From Xanthostigma xanthostigma (Eukaryota; Arthropoda; Insecta; Raphidioptera; Raphidiidae), in assembly GCA_963575645.1 (NCBI GenBank), contig OY754464.1:68422948-68486947 (forward strand): DNA of 64,000 bases, read 5' to 3'. Both the position numbers and the translations under genes were made by a program. The notes beneath the pieces were generated by a model that saw only the letters and a list, made by a program, of their open reading frames with translations, was not told where the DNA came from and ran no database searches. Positions 43,578 through 54,293 of this stretch are shown one piece after another (positions within the stretch are counted from its first letter, which is position 1; each line of letters starts with the position of its first letter).

Positions 43578-43767
43578 TAGTGATGTGTCGCTCCTAAACG
43601 ATACGTTCATAATGAACGACTCCTTTCACAGAGCTAAGCGAGTCGCTCTTTTTTTGTAAATGACTCACTCCGAACGCCATTGCTCTGTGCTGAGCTATTC
43701 TGTACTGTTGCATTCGCACATTTACAGAGCGCACACAGCACGGGCCACAGAGGCACTAGTGAATATT
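43578..43767 (-). mobile_element. hAT-like family J fragment
   Basis: TAGTGATGTGTCGCTCCTAA...CGAACGCCATTGCTCTGTGC...CACAGAGGCACTAGTGAAT is the reverse complement of the right half of 26512-27085. It stops where a fragment of the GGCCGCTG MITE begins. Confidence 0.8.
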
Positions 43768-43846
43768 GCAATCAAGAAAACCAGCGCTAGAAAACTAGTA
43801 GGCAAATCTAGCAGCGTTTCTTGCCTCGTGTGCAGCGGCCTTAAGA
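43768..43846 (+). mobile_element. Right-end fragment of the GGCCGCTG MITE
   Basis: AATCAAGAAAACCAGCGCTA, GGCAAATCTAGCAGCGTTTC and GTGCAGCGGCCTTAAG match the right end of 5791-6213. It directly abuts the family J fragment, forming a chimera. Confidence 0.85.
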
Positions 43847-44512
43847 AATTCCACCAGTTTTGGGATGAATGCATATGACGGGTCGTGGGCCGCCCATACA
43901 TTTATATACCTACTGTTCTACATGTGCATATATCAAACGTTATGTTCAGATACAACTAGAAGACTGGAGATATGGAGAGTGTGGCAGTGCAGCACACAAA
44001 CTGTTATAGATAATGCATGTAATATGCACGTTGTATATCAAACAAACGACCCCCATGTGACAGACATGTGATTCGTTGTGAGCGGTGCCGACTACACGAC
44101 TGATTCCCAAACGGTGTACGACGAACGAGATTGACTTAAAGAGGGGCGCGTTGAAAGGTTTTGAATGAAAATAATTATTTAAAACTGTAGGTGTGACAGC
44201 TAAACTTGTGGAATGCCACTCTTGCATTCAGTACGTTATGGAATATCCCCTGTGCAGTGGAGAACCCGGGGGCCTCCCCGAGAAAAAATGTTAATATACA
44301 TTGCTTTACAATTTTTTTAGGTTATTTTAAAAGTATCTTAAAATATTATTTTTAACCAAAACATGGCCTAAAGGGTGAAACTGCAGCCCCCTCAGCCCGC
44401 CCCCTGGATGCAGCCCTGGACGGAGCTCATTCCAATGATAAAAAGCGTTCTATAGACGCATTAAAAAAATCGTAATATGTTATAATTGTGGAGACACAAT
44501 ATGATTTTGAAG
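43847..44512. other. Unassigned DNA
   Basis: Overlapping frames on both strands (43865-44227) match no family. Confidence 0.4.
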
Positions 44513-44514
44513 TA

Positions 44515-45079
44515 CAGTGTAAACTCTATATAGCGACACTCAAGGGACTGTGCACTTTGTGGCGTTTTGAGAGTCGTTAAACGGAGAGAAGAAATAATCT
44601 ATTAATAGGTATTTTTTTACTATAATATGTATTTACTCATAATATTACAACTGACTGAATCCAAAGCGTCTTCCAACATCACTTATCTTTTTCCCGCCTC
44701 TATTGTGCGTATTAATTAAACGTTTTCGTCAATACACAAAAATTTTCTTTTACTCGCCATGTTCACAATTAGCAAGTTTGTGGGCAACTAAGAATATGAT
44801 AACTTATCGATAAACAGCTGGGCTAAACACATGGAAGATAATCCCAACAAACTAAAGAACGAATTTCTTAGAATCTTCGGCACGCATGATGCAGACAACA
44901 AAATAACAAACAAATACTGTTTATTACTTAATGATGACGTATTGTTGTCGTTATTTAGAGTGGGTGTGTCGTTATATTTAGAGTGCATGAGCAACAAGGC
45001 AAACTAACCAGAGTTAAGTAATTTCGACGTTTTAAGGAATTGGTCGTTATATCGAGTGACGTTAAATGGAGTTTACACT
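44515..45079. mobile_element. Pogo/Tigger-like MITE
   Basis: CAGTGTAAACTCTATATAGC at the left, after TA, is imperfectly inverted as CGTTAAATGGAGTTTACACT at the right, with GCGACACTC/GAGTGACG pairs inside. No transposase family was recognised in the frames (44788-44997). The last base of the right end appears altered where family A element A3 begins. Confidence 0.7.
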
Positions 45080-45845
45080 ATATTGCACATACCGCTAAAC
45101 TAGCGGTATATGCTTTATTATCGCTTTGTGCGTCAGAGCTGACTTTCGTTCATATAAGAAGTTATATCTAAGTTAATTTCACACGAAATCCATTCAAATT
45201 GAAGCTTTTTGAAAAGAGGAGATTCTGATCTATAAAACAGAACCATTTTTAAATCAATTCGAGTTCATAAATACTATTAAAATTGTAATTGAAAATTACA
45301 AACAGCAGTTGTCGGTTGGTCTGCACGTATGTACGTCACGACTCTACAGATCGCAATTTTGGTCGGATTGCCTTGGGTTATATTTTATTCACTTTGTTTA
45401 GTATCAGGCCAGAACCCTATTTAAATTCACATAAATGTGTTCAGTAGTTTAATTTTTATAAACAGTTTTATTTTATTTTTTTTGACAGCTAATAGTTAAA
45501 ATAAAAAACCTTAAAAAAACAAAAAAATACCTATTACTGTTATTGTAAATGTAGTGTATTATACGTAGAATAACTGCTACACTTCTATACCACAATAACA
45601 ACGCAAGCTGCGATATCGGTATGCCCGAGCGGTTAAAAGCGTTAGTCCAGTAATAGCAAGGTGCCGGGTTCGATTCCCGCTGACACAAGTAATATTATTT
45701 TTTCTATTCCATTTTATTTTAAATTTTTTTTTTTCTATTTTTTCAATTGTTTTTTAAATCTATTTTCTGAATTTTTTTTCATTACCTATAATATGTACAG
45801 TGGAAAACTTGCGGGATGTGCGCTTTTGGTTTTTCCAACTATTTT
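45080..45845 (+). mobile_element. Family A element carrying a tRNA-like sequence (copy A3)
   Basis: It starts TATTGCACATACCGC with a small hairpin, ATACCGCTA/TAGCGGTAT (about 45089-45110), and ends GGTTTTTCCAACTATTTTA. It shares all blocks listed for A1 and A2. At the 5' edge it abuts the right end of the pogo-like MITE. It is non-coding. Confidence 0.83.
45617..45686 (+). tRNA. tRNA-Ser/Leu-like sequence inside family A
   Basis: CGGTATGCCCGAGCGGTTAA has the CCGAGCGGTTAA D-arm typical of serine/leucine tRNAs, and GTGCCGGGTTCGATTCCCGC gives a well-paired T arm. The long variable arm and acceptor stem are not intact. Interestingly the D arm differs from those of A1 and A2, whereas the anticodon-arm region (GTTAGTCCAGTAATAGCAAG) is clearly related to theirs. 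Confidence 0.72.
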
Positions 45846-46714
45846 AATTTTTGATAAGCACTGGTTATGTAACCAGTTGTGTAACTTGAGCAAAGGACAG
45901 TAATGCACAACATCAGAGTGTTCCAAATGAGACGTTTATAGAAACATGGGGTAGGTGTGTAGTTGTTATGTGTGTATATTTGTTATGTATTTATGAATAT
46001 AAAGCATTAGTAGCAGTCGTAAACATCTAATAAAACGTACATGTTTACGACCGTATGTAAACTCATTTCGCAGATATGGAAGTTACGGCATTTCACTTCT
46101 ATCAGTTGAACTTCAACTAATTTGGTTGGAATTGCAGTGATGATTTATAACTTAAGAGATGTGATATATTATTATTGGATTAGGAAATTATGTGTTAATA
46201 GGAGTCAGTCGTTGGGTTGGGATTGAATTATTTTTAAAAGATTCCTAGTGATACGAAAGTATATTTAGGGTGACTATATTATGACTTCGTCTTCACCCAA
46301 TATACCAATCAACAAAGATATTAAATGTATAGAGTTCGTTTTTGAATATATTTAAAATTGTATTGTCGTGTATCTATAATCTGACATCTAATTTTTAAAT
46401 TAGTATTGAAAACTAAAAATTTGATCGGTTTTGAAAGAATAAATCCCAAGAACGTTTCAAAATATCTAAAATTATTTGTAACATCAAAGAAATGTTTTAA
46501 ACAAACGTTTATTAATATATTGGGTCAATTGAGACTTGCATTAGACGAGTTATTCAACTTAGTTTTATTATTTCATTATTTAAACAATTAATTTATTGAG
46601 TAAAATTACATTTATTTGATTCAACAGGTCTGTTTTATTCTTTTAATTTTCAAAATAACATTAATTAGTTTTTATAATTGTAAAAAAGTTTGGATTACCT
46701 ACCTTAAAACATTT
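45846..46714. other. Unassigned DNA
   Basis: No recognisable gene or repeat end. Confidence 0.4.
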
Positions 46715-46716
46715 TA

Positions 46717-47135
46717 TAATAATAATAATAATAATAAATTTATTATCCTTTTTTTAATCATGCGTACAGCAGGAGGATTTGTCAATTATACAATTAAAAT
46801 AAACACATTAAAATAATTACAAATACAATTAATTAGAGGCCATAAATTCATTCACGGTATAAAATGCGTTTTCAATAAGAAATGACTTTAATTGTTTTTT
46901 CAATCTAGAAATATTGTTTTCCTTTTTCAGATTTAAAGGCAACTTATTATATTATACAAGCGAATACAGTTGCAATACATATTTTTGCTATACCGAGATA
47001 ATCTGTGAGATGGTAGTCTCAACTGCGTTTTTGATCTGGTGTACAGTTATGAACATCACTGTTCATTATGAAAAGTTCCTTGTGTTTTTTACACATATTC
47101 ATACATTGACGTTTTTCGTGACGTTGAAGTTTTGA
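46717..47135 (-). mobile_element. 3' end of a CR1/Jockey-like LINE (pseudogene)
   Basis: The minus strand ends in an ATT-type microsatellite tail (plus-strand AAT repeats at 46717-46738). Before it, the frame reads ISRLKKQLKSFLIENAFYTV then NEFMASN and a stop at 46831-46829, the typical C-terminus of CR1-type ORF2 (...F-K...L...FL...AFY...EF). Further upstream, KKHKELFIMNSDVHNC is followed by a stop, so the copy is decayed and 5'-truncated. Confidence 0.82.
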
Positions 47136-47510
47136 AACAGGCAAAATATTAGCTTTGTGTAGATAACAGCACCAGTACCTACTATCGCGATGTTACTTAT
47201 TTATCCGTTCAGAAAATGAATGATAACCAATAAAAAATCATCCAGTCGCCAGAATATTCTGCCTAGAAAAGAATAGTAAACTAGATTTTTTTTGTTAAAG
47301 TTCTAGCTTGATAGTTAAGGATATATCAACCACCGAGAAATGAATGGAATTTAGTCAACTTATTTCTTAAAATATCTGCTATAAGTTCCCAAAATTTCAG
47401 AACGGCTTACAAACTCGTTTAAAATATTTATAGTTATGAAATTAACATGAGCTCTTACGGCAAAATCGTGAATCCATAGGTAAAATTACCGAGAATATTT
47501 CGTAATTATT

Positions 47511-47548
47511 AGAACATAGATGTGACTAATAAGTCACATCTATGTTCT
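47511..47548. repeat. Perfect 17-bp-arm hairpin
   Basis: AGAACATAGATGTGACT, AATA and AGTCACATCTATGTTCT form a perfect inverted repeat. Its position is isolated, with no coding gene on either side, so a terminator role is not supported. Confidence 0.8.
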
Positions 47549-47844
47549 GTTCAAAATTATATCTATTGTTACCGTTGAAAATCACGAAAAAAAAATTTGT
47601 TGCTGCAGCAAAGTATCAAATACGTAGGTACTTACTGCTGTCTAACAAATTGTACCGAAATAGAATATCAATTTATGGGCATACTTTAAACTTTTGCCTG
47701 CTATTATACCTCATACATCCTTAAGAAGCATAAACTTAAATTTTTTTCTTCTTCGAAAGGGTTTGCATATGTCCACAAGGTGTCACAAAGCATCCGTAAA
47801 AGAGTTATTCGGAAATATCTCCAAAATACTTTTATAGTCTAGTC

Positions 47845-47885
47845 CGGGGGTGGCGAACCTATGGCACGCGACAGATTAATATGGG
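47845..47885. mobile_element. hAT-like terminal fragment, second copy
   Basis: GTCTAGTCCGGGGGTGGCGA then ACCTATGGCACGCG matches 6842-6880. The TCTAG before the end is again hAT-like. The following sequence is unassigned. Confidence 0.6.
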
Positions 47886-48127
47886 CACGGCATTGATTAA
47901 GGTAAATAAATAAATTATACTAAATATGAAAATTCAAAAGAAAATATTTTTACATAATGTATTTAAATACAAATAATAAAAGGTTTTCGGACGTATACAT
48001 ATTTCTGACACAAAGATTTTGAAGAGCACAATTATACAGTCGCCTCTCTGATTATATCTGATTATATATAAAATAAATTTTGTCACTCTCATTTACCTAT
48101 AAAATATAGATGCTTCGATATTACATT

Positions 48128-48842
48128 TAAAGCGGCCTACACACCTTGATACAAGCTGCGATGCAGGCATCGACTCTTATGTTTCATGATGCAAGTAGCG
48201 GTGTGTGTAGTACTGAATCACGTATTTGGCATCAGTTGCGGCTTGCAGCAATGCAGAGTCTGGAATCCCATTTTGGTCGGCGAGCCACGACGCCAAGGCG
48301 ATGATGCTGATGCAAGTTTCAGCGTGTATAGAATTGCGTCGATGCCAAGACGATATTAATTTATTTTCCCGCGCCATTTTAGAGGTTACTTTGTTGTTTG
48401 TGTATGTAAATTCCATGATAGAACGTAATCGTGTATTTTGGGAAGAGTTCATAAACATTTATCATCTGCATTCTGCATACGATTCTTTGGAATATAAATG
48501 TAATTTTAGCTCTTCCAATAAAGCATTTGAATAACGTTTTCTTTCTATAAACCATCTTTTTGACCATTTCCTTTTTGATTTCCTTTTATGGAGTATAAAG
48601 AGTGCCCCAACTACTGGTAATAAAACTGGTGTTGGCAAAACGTATCTAATTTTATTCGTCAAGCACTAGGTACCTAGAAAATAACTTAACCTACTGTTCT
48701 TCTATTGCATGAACATAGAGTCGATTCAGGCATCGTAATAGGTTTCGATTTAAGTAGGCGTTTATGCAACTGATCCAAGCTTCATGAAACATAGAGTCGA
48801 TGCCTGCATCGCTGCTTGTGTCAAGGTGTGTAGGCCGCTTTA
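48128..48842 (+). mobile_element. MITE with GCGGCCTACACACC ends and a MADF-like remnant
   Basis: AAAGCGGCCTACACACCTTG at the left and CAAGGTGTGTAGGCCGCTTT at the right are inverted repeats. Inner copies of GATGCAGGCATCGACTC / GAGTCGATGCCTGCATCG and CTTCATGAAACATAGAGTCG continue the symmetry. A plus-strand frame inside encodes a MADF-like segment. Confidence 0.85.
48415..48534 (+). pseudogene. MADF-like DNA-binding domain fragment
   Basis: The 39-codon frame opens MIERNRVFWEEFINIYHLHS and continues with EYKCNFSSSNKAFE before TAA. The WEEFI..Y..H....EYK.....AFE spacing recalls the first helices of MADF domains (Adf-1-like), which occur in accessory proteins of PIF/Harbinger-type transposons. 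It is short, so the call is tentative. It sits centrally in the inverted-repeat element at 48128-48842. Confidence 0.5.
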
Positions 48843-49640
48843 GTTTTGACTTGAGCTAATATCAATTAATGACGTGATTAAATTGCGTAATTGATTATTT
48901 CAGTTTTATAATTTACTATAATTTTGTATCACTTGTAGTTTGGTGTTCATCGAATAAAGAATTAAATATTTTATAGTTTAAAACGTGTTCCTATTTACAA
49001 GAATATCAGAGGCGGCAAATTTAGCTAATCCGGCACTTTTTAGGTAAGTGATTGACCTAACTGTCATCAATCTACTGTTTGTTGTTTTTGGTATATTATA
49101 ATGAAATAATTTATTAATTTCTGAAACGAACGCAACATAATGTAGTGTATTACAAGTAAATTTTTTATGACTACACAAATTATAGCGCCTCGTCGTGAAT
49201 ACCAGAGCTGTAATTATCTTTTATTGTTTCGAATATTTTTTTAATTAATGTAATAAATTGGTAACTTCAACATTGTTTACAAACGGTTTACAATTTATAT
49301 TTACCTACGTTATGTGTTGTTTGACTTGTAATTTATTTGGTTGTACTAAATTAAATATAAATCGTCATACAATTTTAATAACGAATATTATTAATGTTTT
49401 TATAAAATTTACCGTTTTTGTGACAGCAAAAGGCAGCTTTTAGTCGTTTAAATAATATCGATGAGCTGAAATGTAATTGAAAATGTCATTTATGGAGACG
49501 TGAAATATGAGGATGTACAATTTAATTGACCAATTTAAATGTTATTGAAGTGAATACTTCTTTAAAAACGGGGGTAAACTCGTTTCCCTATGTAACGAAA
49601 TTTGTCACGAAATTGTATTATCAGTAACCCTATATAAACA
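48843..49640. other. Unassigned AT-rich DNA
   Basis: Nothing was recognised. Confidence 0.4.
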
Positions 49641-49649
49641 ATGATTCTT

Positions 49650-49725
49650 TGTAAGCATTGGTATCTCAGTTGTGGAATGCTGGCATACCATGCGGCCGGC
49701 TCGGGTTCGATTACCGTCAGGTGCG
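49650..49725 (+). tRNA. tRNA-like sequence
   Basis: GCATTGGTATCTCAGTTGTG / GAATGCTGGCATACCATGCG / GCCGGCTCGGGTTCGATTAC gives A-box-like and B-box motifs with a rearranged middle. It is followed by T-rich DNA like the other element-borne tRNA-like units. No second copy of the host element was found in the window. Confidence 0.6.
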
Positions 49726-49837
49726 CGCAACAATTTTTTTTTATTATTATTTTTAAGTATACCTGTTATACAAATCTTTATACCTATCTATATATAAAAT
49801 TTTCGATTAATTTATCACAATAAAACTTGAGCTAAAA

Positions 49838-49960
49838 AAAACAGTATTTGCAGTAAAACTGCGAAAATAAAAAAAAGCAATATTTGCAGTAAACCTGCGA
49901 AAATTTTGTTGTCTGCTTGTATTTTTTATTTATTATTTGCAGTAAACCTGCGAAAAAATT
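49838..49960 (+). repeat. Three direct repeats of TATTTGCAGTAAACCTGCGAAAA
   Basis: A unit with core GCAGTAAACCTGCG occurs near 49843, 49881 and 49936 (first copy AAACTG instead of AACCTG). Each copy can form a small GCAG...CTGC hairpin. It lies about 120 bp downstream of the tRNA-like sequence. Confidence 0.75.
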
Positions 49961-49966
49961 AAAAAG

Positions 49967-50318
49967 GTGTTACAGAACGCATTACAGAAGTGAAACTTCT
50001 AGTTGCATATCATACGATTGCATTTGGACAAGTGGAAAAATATGTTTAGAGATAGTTTAACGTTCAGATTGACTAGTACAGACGAAATATCTGAACGTGA
50101 AACTATCTTGTAACACATTTTTTCCACTTGTTCATATGCAATCGTATGATTTGCAACTAGAAGTTTCACTCCTGTAATGCGTTCTCGTAACACATTTTTT
50201 GTGACAATTACTATCTTGTAACACATTTTTTCCACTTGTTCATATGCAATCGTATGATTTGCAACTAGAAGTTTCACTCCTGTAATGCGTTCTCGTAACA
50301 CATTTTTTGTGACAATTA
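49967..50318. repeat. 108-bp direct repeat plus inverted partial copy
   Basis: The unit beginning CTATCTTGTAACACATTTTT occurs at 50103-50210 and 50211-50318 almost identically. An inverted partial copy at about 49967-50045 contains GAACGCATTACAG, AGTGAAACTTCTAGTTGCAT and ACAAGTGGAAAAA. Since 108 is divisible by three, a minus-strand frame (49999-50403) carries a duplicated 36-residue block containing KNVLRERITGVKLLVANHTI. I recognise no family and consider a gene unproven. Confidence 0.8.
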
Positions 50319-52159
50319 CGAGTGATTGTATAATGCTCTGGAGCTGTTGGTAATTAGTAAGTTGCTCTCGTATTTTTAAAAATATATTTCGCGCAGACCA
50401 CAACCAAACAACAAGACTCTTGAACGGTCATTATAGTATTTAAATAAATGTTTACAGTTTGCAGAAACATTTGAAATCATTATTGTTCGTTTAACATTTG
50501 GATACAAATTACCATTTAATTTGGTATTCCGTCTCTCTCTTGCTCGCACGATATGTGATGAAATTAATTACCGGTCGTAAATTAATTATTGAGGTCGTAA
50601 TTAACGCGACATCTAATGCATCGAGCAGGCGAGTATGTGTATCGGAGCAAGAGGGTTGTGCGCACAGGTTTAGGGGAACCAGGGGTACGGACGGAACGCT
50701 GTCATCGCGTAGAGTCTAAAATCGTTACGAGTCCAAGTTGGCGGTTTTGTGCTGATAAAAATACATAAAGTAGTCCGGGCGTTTTTAGAATAGTCAAAAT
50801 AAACAATTGAAAAAAAAAATTCGAATTTCTTTTTTACCCAAATTAAATCGAAAACGACCTAGATTTTATTTTTTTTATTTTTAACGGAGTGTCCGATTGA
50901 AACGCGATTAGATTTCCTGAAAATTTGGAATGGTTCTCGGCCCAATAAATTTTGAGAAATCTAAAAAATACAAGTTTCAAAAATTTTTAGAAATTTGTTT
51001 TCTAGCATATTTTCTAAACTACTAAACCGATTAATTCCAAAATCTAATCAGCTGTTCTCCCCAAAAAACCGCATCAAAATCGGTTAATTTGTTCAAGAGA
51101 TGCAACGAAAATTTTGTAAAAAAGTGTTTTTTTTTTAAATTACTCGTAAAATTCTTATCTGATCGTTTTTTTTTGTAATAAATTGCTTTCTTAGGTTAAA
51201 AAAACTGCGTCGATTGCCGCAAACCGCATCAAAATCAGTTCATTTGTTCACGAGATATCGTGAACGGAAAATTAGTAAGAGAATGTTTGTTTTTTGAGCT
51301 CGAAGAGCTAAAAAATTTGCTTTATTTTATATATTTTTGAGCGGTTTGAACTCGCAAGTAGTAGCAAGTTTCAGGGATAACCTACAGGGTCAACCTTCTT
51401 TTCAATTTTTTTTTATTGCAAATAATTGGTGGTGTTCACATATAGATAATTCTCCCAGAACCGGGCAATGTCGATTGGTATTGATCGGTAAATAATTATG
51501 ACATTTTAAATGATTAATTTCTTTTTAACAGTTTTGGGCATATACTAGTTCATTCATAATAATGACGATATCATAACATGAAATGTGGAAATAGGAGACC
51601 AAATGCATATGTTTACAATGTACTGTTTGTTTACTGAAAAGGCTTGATATTTGATGTCAATTATATAAAACCAAATGTGTGAGGACACGCATTATTTTTA
51701 CCAATTTTTAACAGTGCCTGGCAGATACTGCATTTTAAACTTAAAGTTTTTACTGGTGGCTTCACTCGCGTTAATGTCGGGTTTTGACAACTCATCGTAG
51801 CGCTGAATCTATATAAAAAAATACAAAGGACGTGCCTGCGAGTGAAATCGAGGGAAAATAAGCTCTTCCATCAGAATACGTCTAAAAAATATAGAGTTTA
51901 TTAAAATACGAAAGTTGTGTACGCGTGAGGTGGTTGGGAGTAGCGTGATGATTCCAACACCTGTTAGGTTTTAACCCCTATCGGTTGCGCAATCCCCCAA
52001 CGTTTCAAAATTTAACTCTAACGGGCAAAAAAAAATTAATTGCGTCAAAAGTTTTTCGCGTGAACACACGCTGCATACAATAACGACCGACACTTGGACA
52101 CAGTCTACCCACAACGTTTTATAGTTTCACATCATTCTACCGTCAGTAAAATGATTTAT
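50319..52159. other. Unassigned DNA
   Basis: A 73-codon frame (50498-50719) is not recognised. 50780-51420 looks like an old repeat with recurring AAATCGGTT/ACGAGATAT phrases, but no copy was found elsewhere here. Confidence 0.4.
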
Positions 52160-52234
52160 GGCCATATTCATCAAACACTATTAGAGATAGAAATTACTAA
52201 TCTTGGAACATTCGTTACAATAAAATTTACTTTC

Positions 52235-52405
52235 TGTAATGTACATAGATGTTGAATAATTTTATCATTTAAATTATATTATGTATAATTGATATTGATC
52301 TTTTGAATCTGTATTAGTCAGTTTATGTTGAGAATTTGATAGTGAATAAAGTTGAGTTGAAATAAAAGTAGACACAGTTTTTTTCTAAGAGTACCTATAT
52401 CACTA
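52235..52405 (+). repeat. 5' LTR of the Mag-like element
   Basis: 171 bp, TGTAATG...TATATCACTA. It differs from the 3' LTR by several substitutions and short indels, so the insertion is not very recent. Confidence 0.88.
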
Positions 52406-52409
52406 TTAT

Positions 52410-52420
52410 TGGCGACGAGG
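52410..52420 (+). promoter_or_regulatory. tRNA primer-binding site
   Basis: TGGCGACGAGG five bases after the 5' LTR complements a tRNA 3' end ...CGTCGCCA. A serine tRNA primer is known for Mag elements. Confidence 0.75.
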
Positions 52421-52443
52421 AAAAAGAATATTAAGAACTTACG

Positions 52444-52758
52444 ATGCCTGAAACAAATGTAGCGACAGCACGTGGTCCTCTTATGGGAACTATGGAGCCC
52501 TATATACTGGGAGAAAATTTTGAAGACTATTTGGAGAGATTAGATAATTTTTTTGAATTAAATGCGTTAGGCGACAATGATGTTTTCAAGATACAATTAC
52601 TTAAGAATTTAATTGATCCAGCAGCTAGTGTGAACATTTCAAAGTCCTGCAAGCCTAAAGTGCCAAAAGAATTCACTTACCAAGAAATCAATGAGAGATA
52701 CAAGAGACTCTTTTGTACAGATCGAATTACGATCACAGTCTTAAGGGAGGAGATGTAA
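52444..52758 (+). pseudogene. Gag N-terminal remnant of the Mag-like element
   Basis: The 104-codon frame contains GTMEPYILGENFEDYLERLD followed by NFFELNALGDNDVFKIQLLK, typical of the start of Mag/Gypsy gag proteins that form the virus-like core. It runs through FTYQEINERYKRLF and stops inside the 3' LTR, because the deletion joins gag almost directly to the polypurine tract. The zinc knuckle and all pol domains are missing. Confidence 0.85.
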
Positions 52759-52920
52759 TGATATATGTTGAATAATTATCATTTAAATTATATTATGTAA
52801 TGCTCATTGTAATTGACCTTTTGAATCAGTATTAGATACAGTTTATGTAGAGAATTTAATAGTGAATAAAGTTGAGTTGAAATAAAATTAGAAACAGTTT
52901 TTTTCTAAGAATATATCACA
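52754..52920 (+). repeat. 3' LTR of the Mag-like element
   Basis: 167 bp, TGTAATGATATATG...ATATCACA, directly after the purine-rich tract AAGGGAGGAGA. Confidence 0.88.
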
Positions 52921-53316
52921 CTTTCAAATCACAAACCGAATTTTCTGGTAAAATAGTTAATAGAAGAATAAATGCACACTGCACTATACTCCTTGGTATT
53001 TTTGTTGAATATTGTGACGTTCACCCAAAAATCCGACCGATGGCGTTAGTGTCAACGTCAGAAATCAAAGTTTCATAAAATAATAATGTTTTATCTTAAC
53101 CCGCAATTGTACAAAAAAACTTCCTTTAACTTTTGTTTTACAACTATACACTTCACAAAAAGTTAATAAACAACGCATAAATAAATTCACAAGAACAAAC
53201 TGCAGAAATACGCCATGTTTACAGGTTAGGTATTATGATCTATGTGGCGGCCATTATTATTTTATCAGGCGAATAAATATTTATACCCGAGAATTTGGAT
53301 AGAATTGATTTATACC

Positions 53317-53873
53317 TGCAGTGTTGCATATTTTGAAATGGGCTCCGCCTCCATGTAAATTCCCAATAAAGCGATGACATTCAATTATTTATCTACGTTT
53401 ATTTCCGTTTAGGAAGTGGCTTTAACGTATATTATACCACATCAAGTTGTGCAATGCATACCCATCTAATACGTTATCTTTATACGTAGGAACTCTAGTA
53501 GGTGCTACATTGAAACGCTTGAACCTACTTAAATGTTGTTAAAATCATTTTTTATTTCCTGTTATACCTAGTATTGTCGCATTAGGGGTTTTGAAGAAGT
53601 TTTTATATTCTCTATGTACCTACATGTTTTTCGGGATTGTACGAATCTGGAGTATTCCATCTCGAAATATTGCTGGAATATTTTTTTTTCTTTCAAAATG
53701 TTAAAGAATGTTGTTTTTTCACTGTTTTTTTTATAAATATATAGGTATATAACTTTTTTTGATTAATATAGAAAAAATTTGATAAAAAATCACAAACCTA
53801 GAAAACATTACATACATTTTTTTTTCATAGAATGCCAAATAAAGAAACTACTTCATAGTAGTACATTATATAT
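53317..53873. other. Unassigned AT-rich DNA
   Basis: Nothing was recognised. Confidence 0.4.
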
Positions 53874-54205
53874 TATTTAGAGCTGTAAAAGTAACGAGAA
53901 ATTGTGTACCCGTATGTATTCGTTACTTAAAGATCCAGTACATACTCGTTACTTTCGTATCGTTACGTCACTCGATACTTTTCATTCGACACACAATCGT
54001 GTACTAGCAACATCAAGCATGTACCATCGCATCGAGGCGCGTCGCATACGTGATACGATATGACTTCGTACGCATAACCGCATCAAACGAGTCGAACTGT
54101 CATGGATACGACAAATGCGAGTAACGAAATGAATTTGTAAGTAACGATTCGTTACTTCGAGTCAGACGATGTACCCGTTACTCGGTAACGAATACATACG
54201 GTTTG
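53874..54205 (+). mobile_element. Probable hAT fragment rich in GTAACG/CGTTAC
   Basis: TAGAGCTGTAAAAGTAACGA at the left resembles a hAT end. CGTTAC and GTAACG occur repeatedly at both sides (GTATTCGTTACTTA, GTAACGATTCGTTACTTC). The right terminal repeat is not seen. Confidence 0.5.
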
Positions 54206-54207
54206 TT

Positions 54208-54280
54208 ACAAATTGTATGTAGATACATTAGGAAAAAATAGAATTATTATTTTTTCCTAATGTATCTGCATACAATTTGT
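54208..54280. repeat. Hairpin with about 32-bp arms
   Basis: ACAAATTGTATGTAGATACA through TTAGGAAAAAATA is mirrored by TTTTTTCCTAATGTATCTGC through ATACAATTTGT, with a loop of about 8 bases and one mismatch. Confidence 0.85.
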
Positions 54281-54293
54281 TATTACACATGTA

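Larger units (their letters stand above)
52235..52920 (+). mobile_element. Internally deleted Mag-like Ty3/Gypsy retrotransposon
   Basis: The 5' LTR (52235-52405) and 3' LTR (52754-52920) start TGTAATG and share GTTGAATAAT...ATCATTTAAATTATATTAT and AGTGAATAAAGTTGAGTTGA. The TSD CTTTC lies at 52230-52234 and 52921-52925. A tRNA-Ser-type primer site TGGCGACGAGG starts at 52410, and a purine tract AAGGGAGGAGA ends at 52753. Only the N-terminal part of gag remains. Protease, RT and integrase are deleted, so it could move only with help. Confidence 0.92.
52160..53316 (+). mobile_element. MITE D, copy 3, interrupted by an LTR retrotransposon
   Basis: GGCCATATTCATCAAACACT...AAAATTTACTTTC (52160-52234) continues at 52921 with CTTTCAAATCAC and GTGACGTTCACCCAAAAATC through ATTTATACCTGCAG near 53316. 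The right end is missing. Confidence 0.88.

Noticed and set aside
43946..44227. Overlapping frames on both strands
   Set aside because: Both strands open with equal length and no domain, typical of chance frames.
47511..47548. Rho-independent terminator
   Set aside because: Perfect hairpin but no T-run, no upstream gene and a eukaryotic context.
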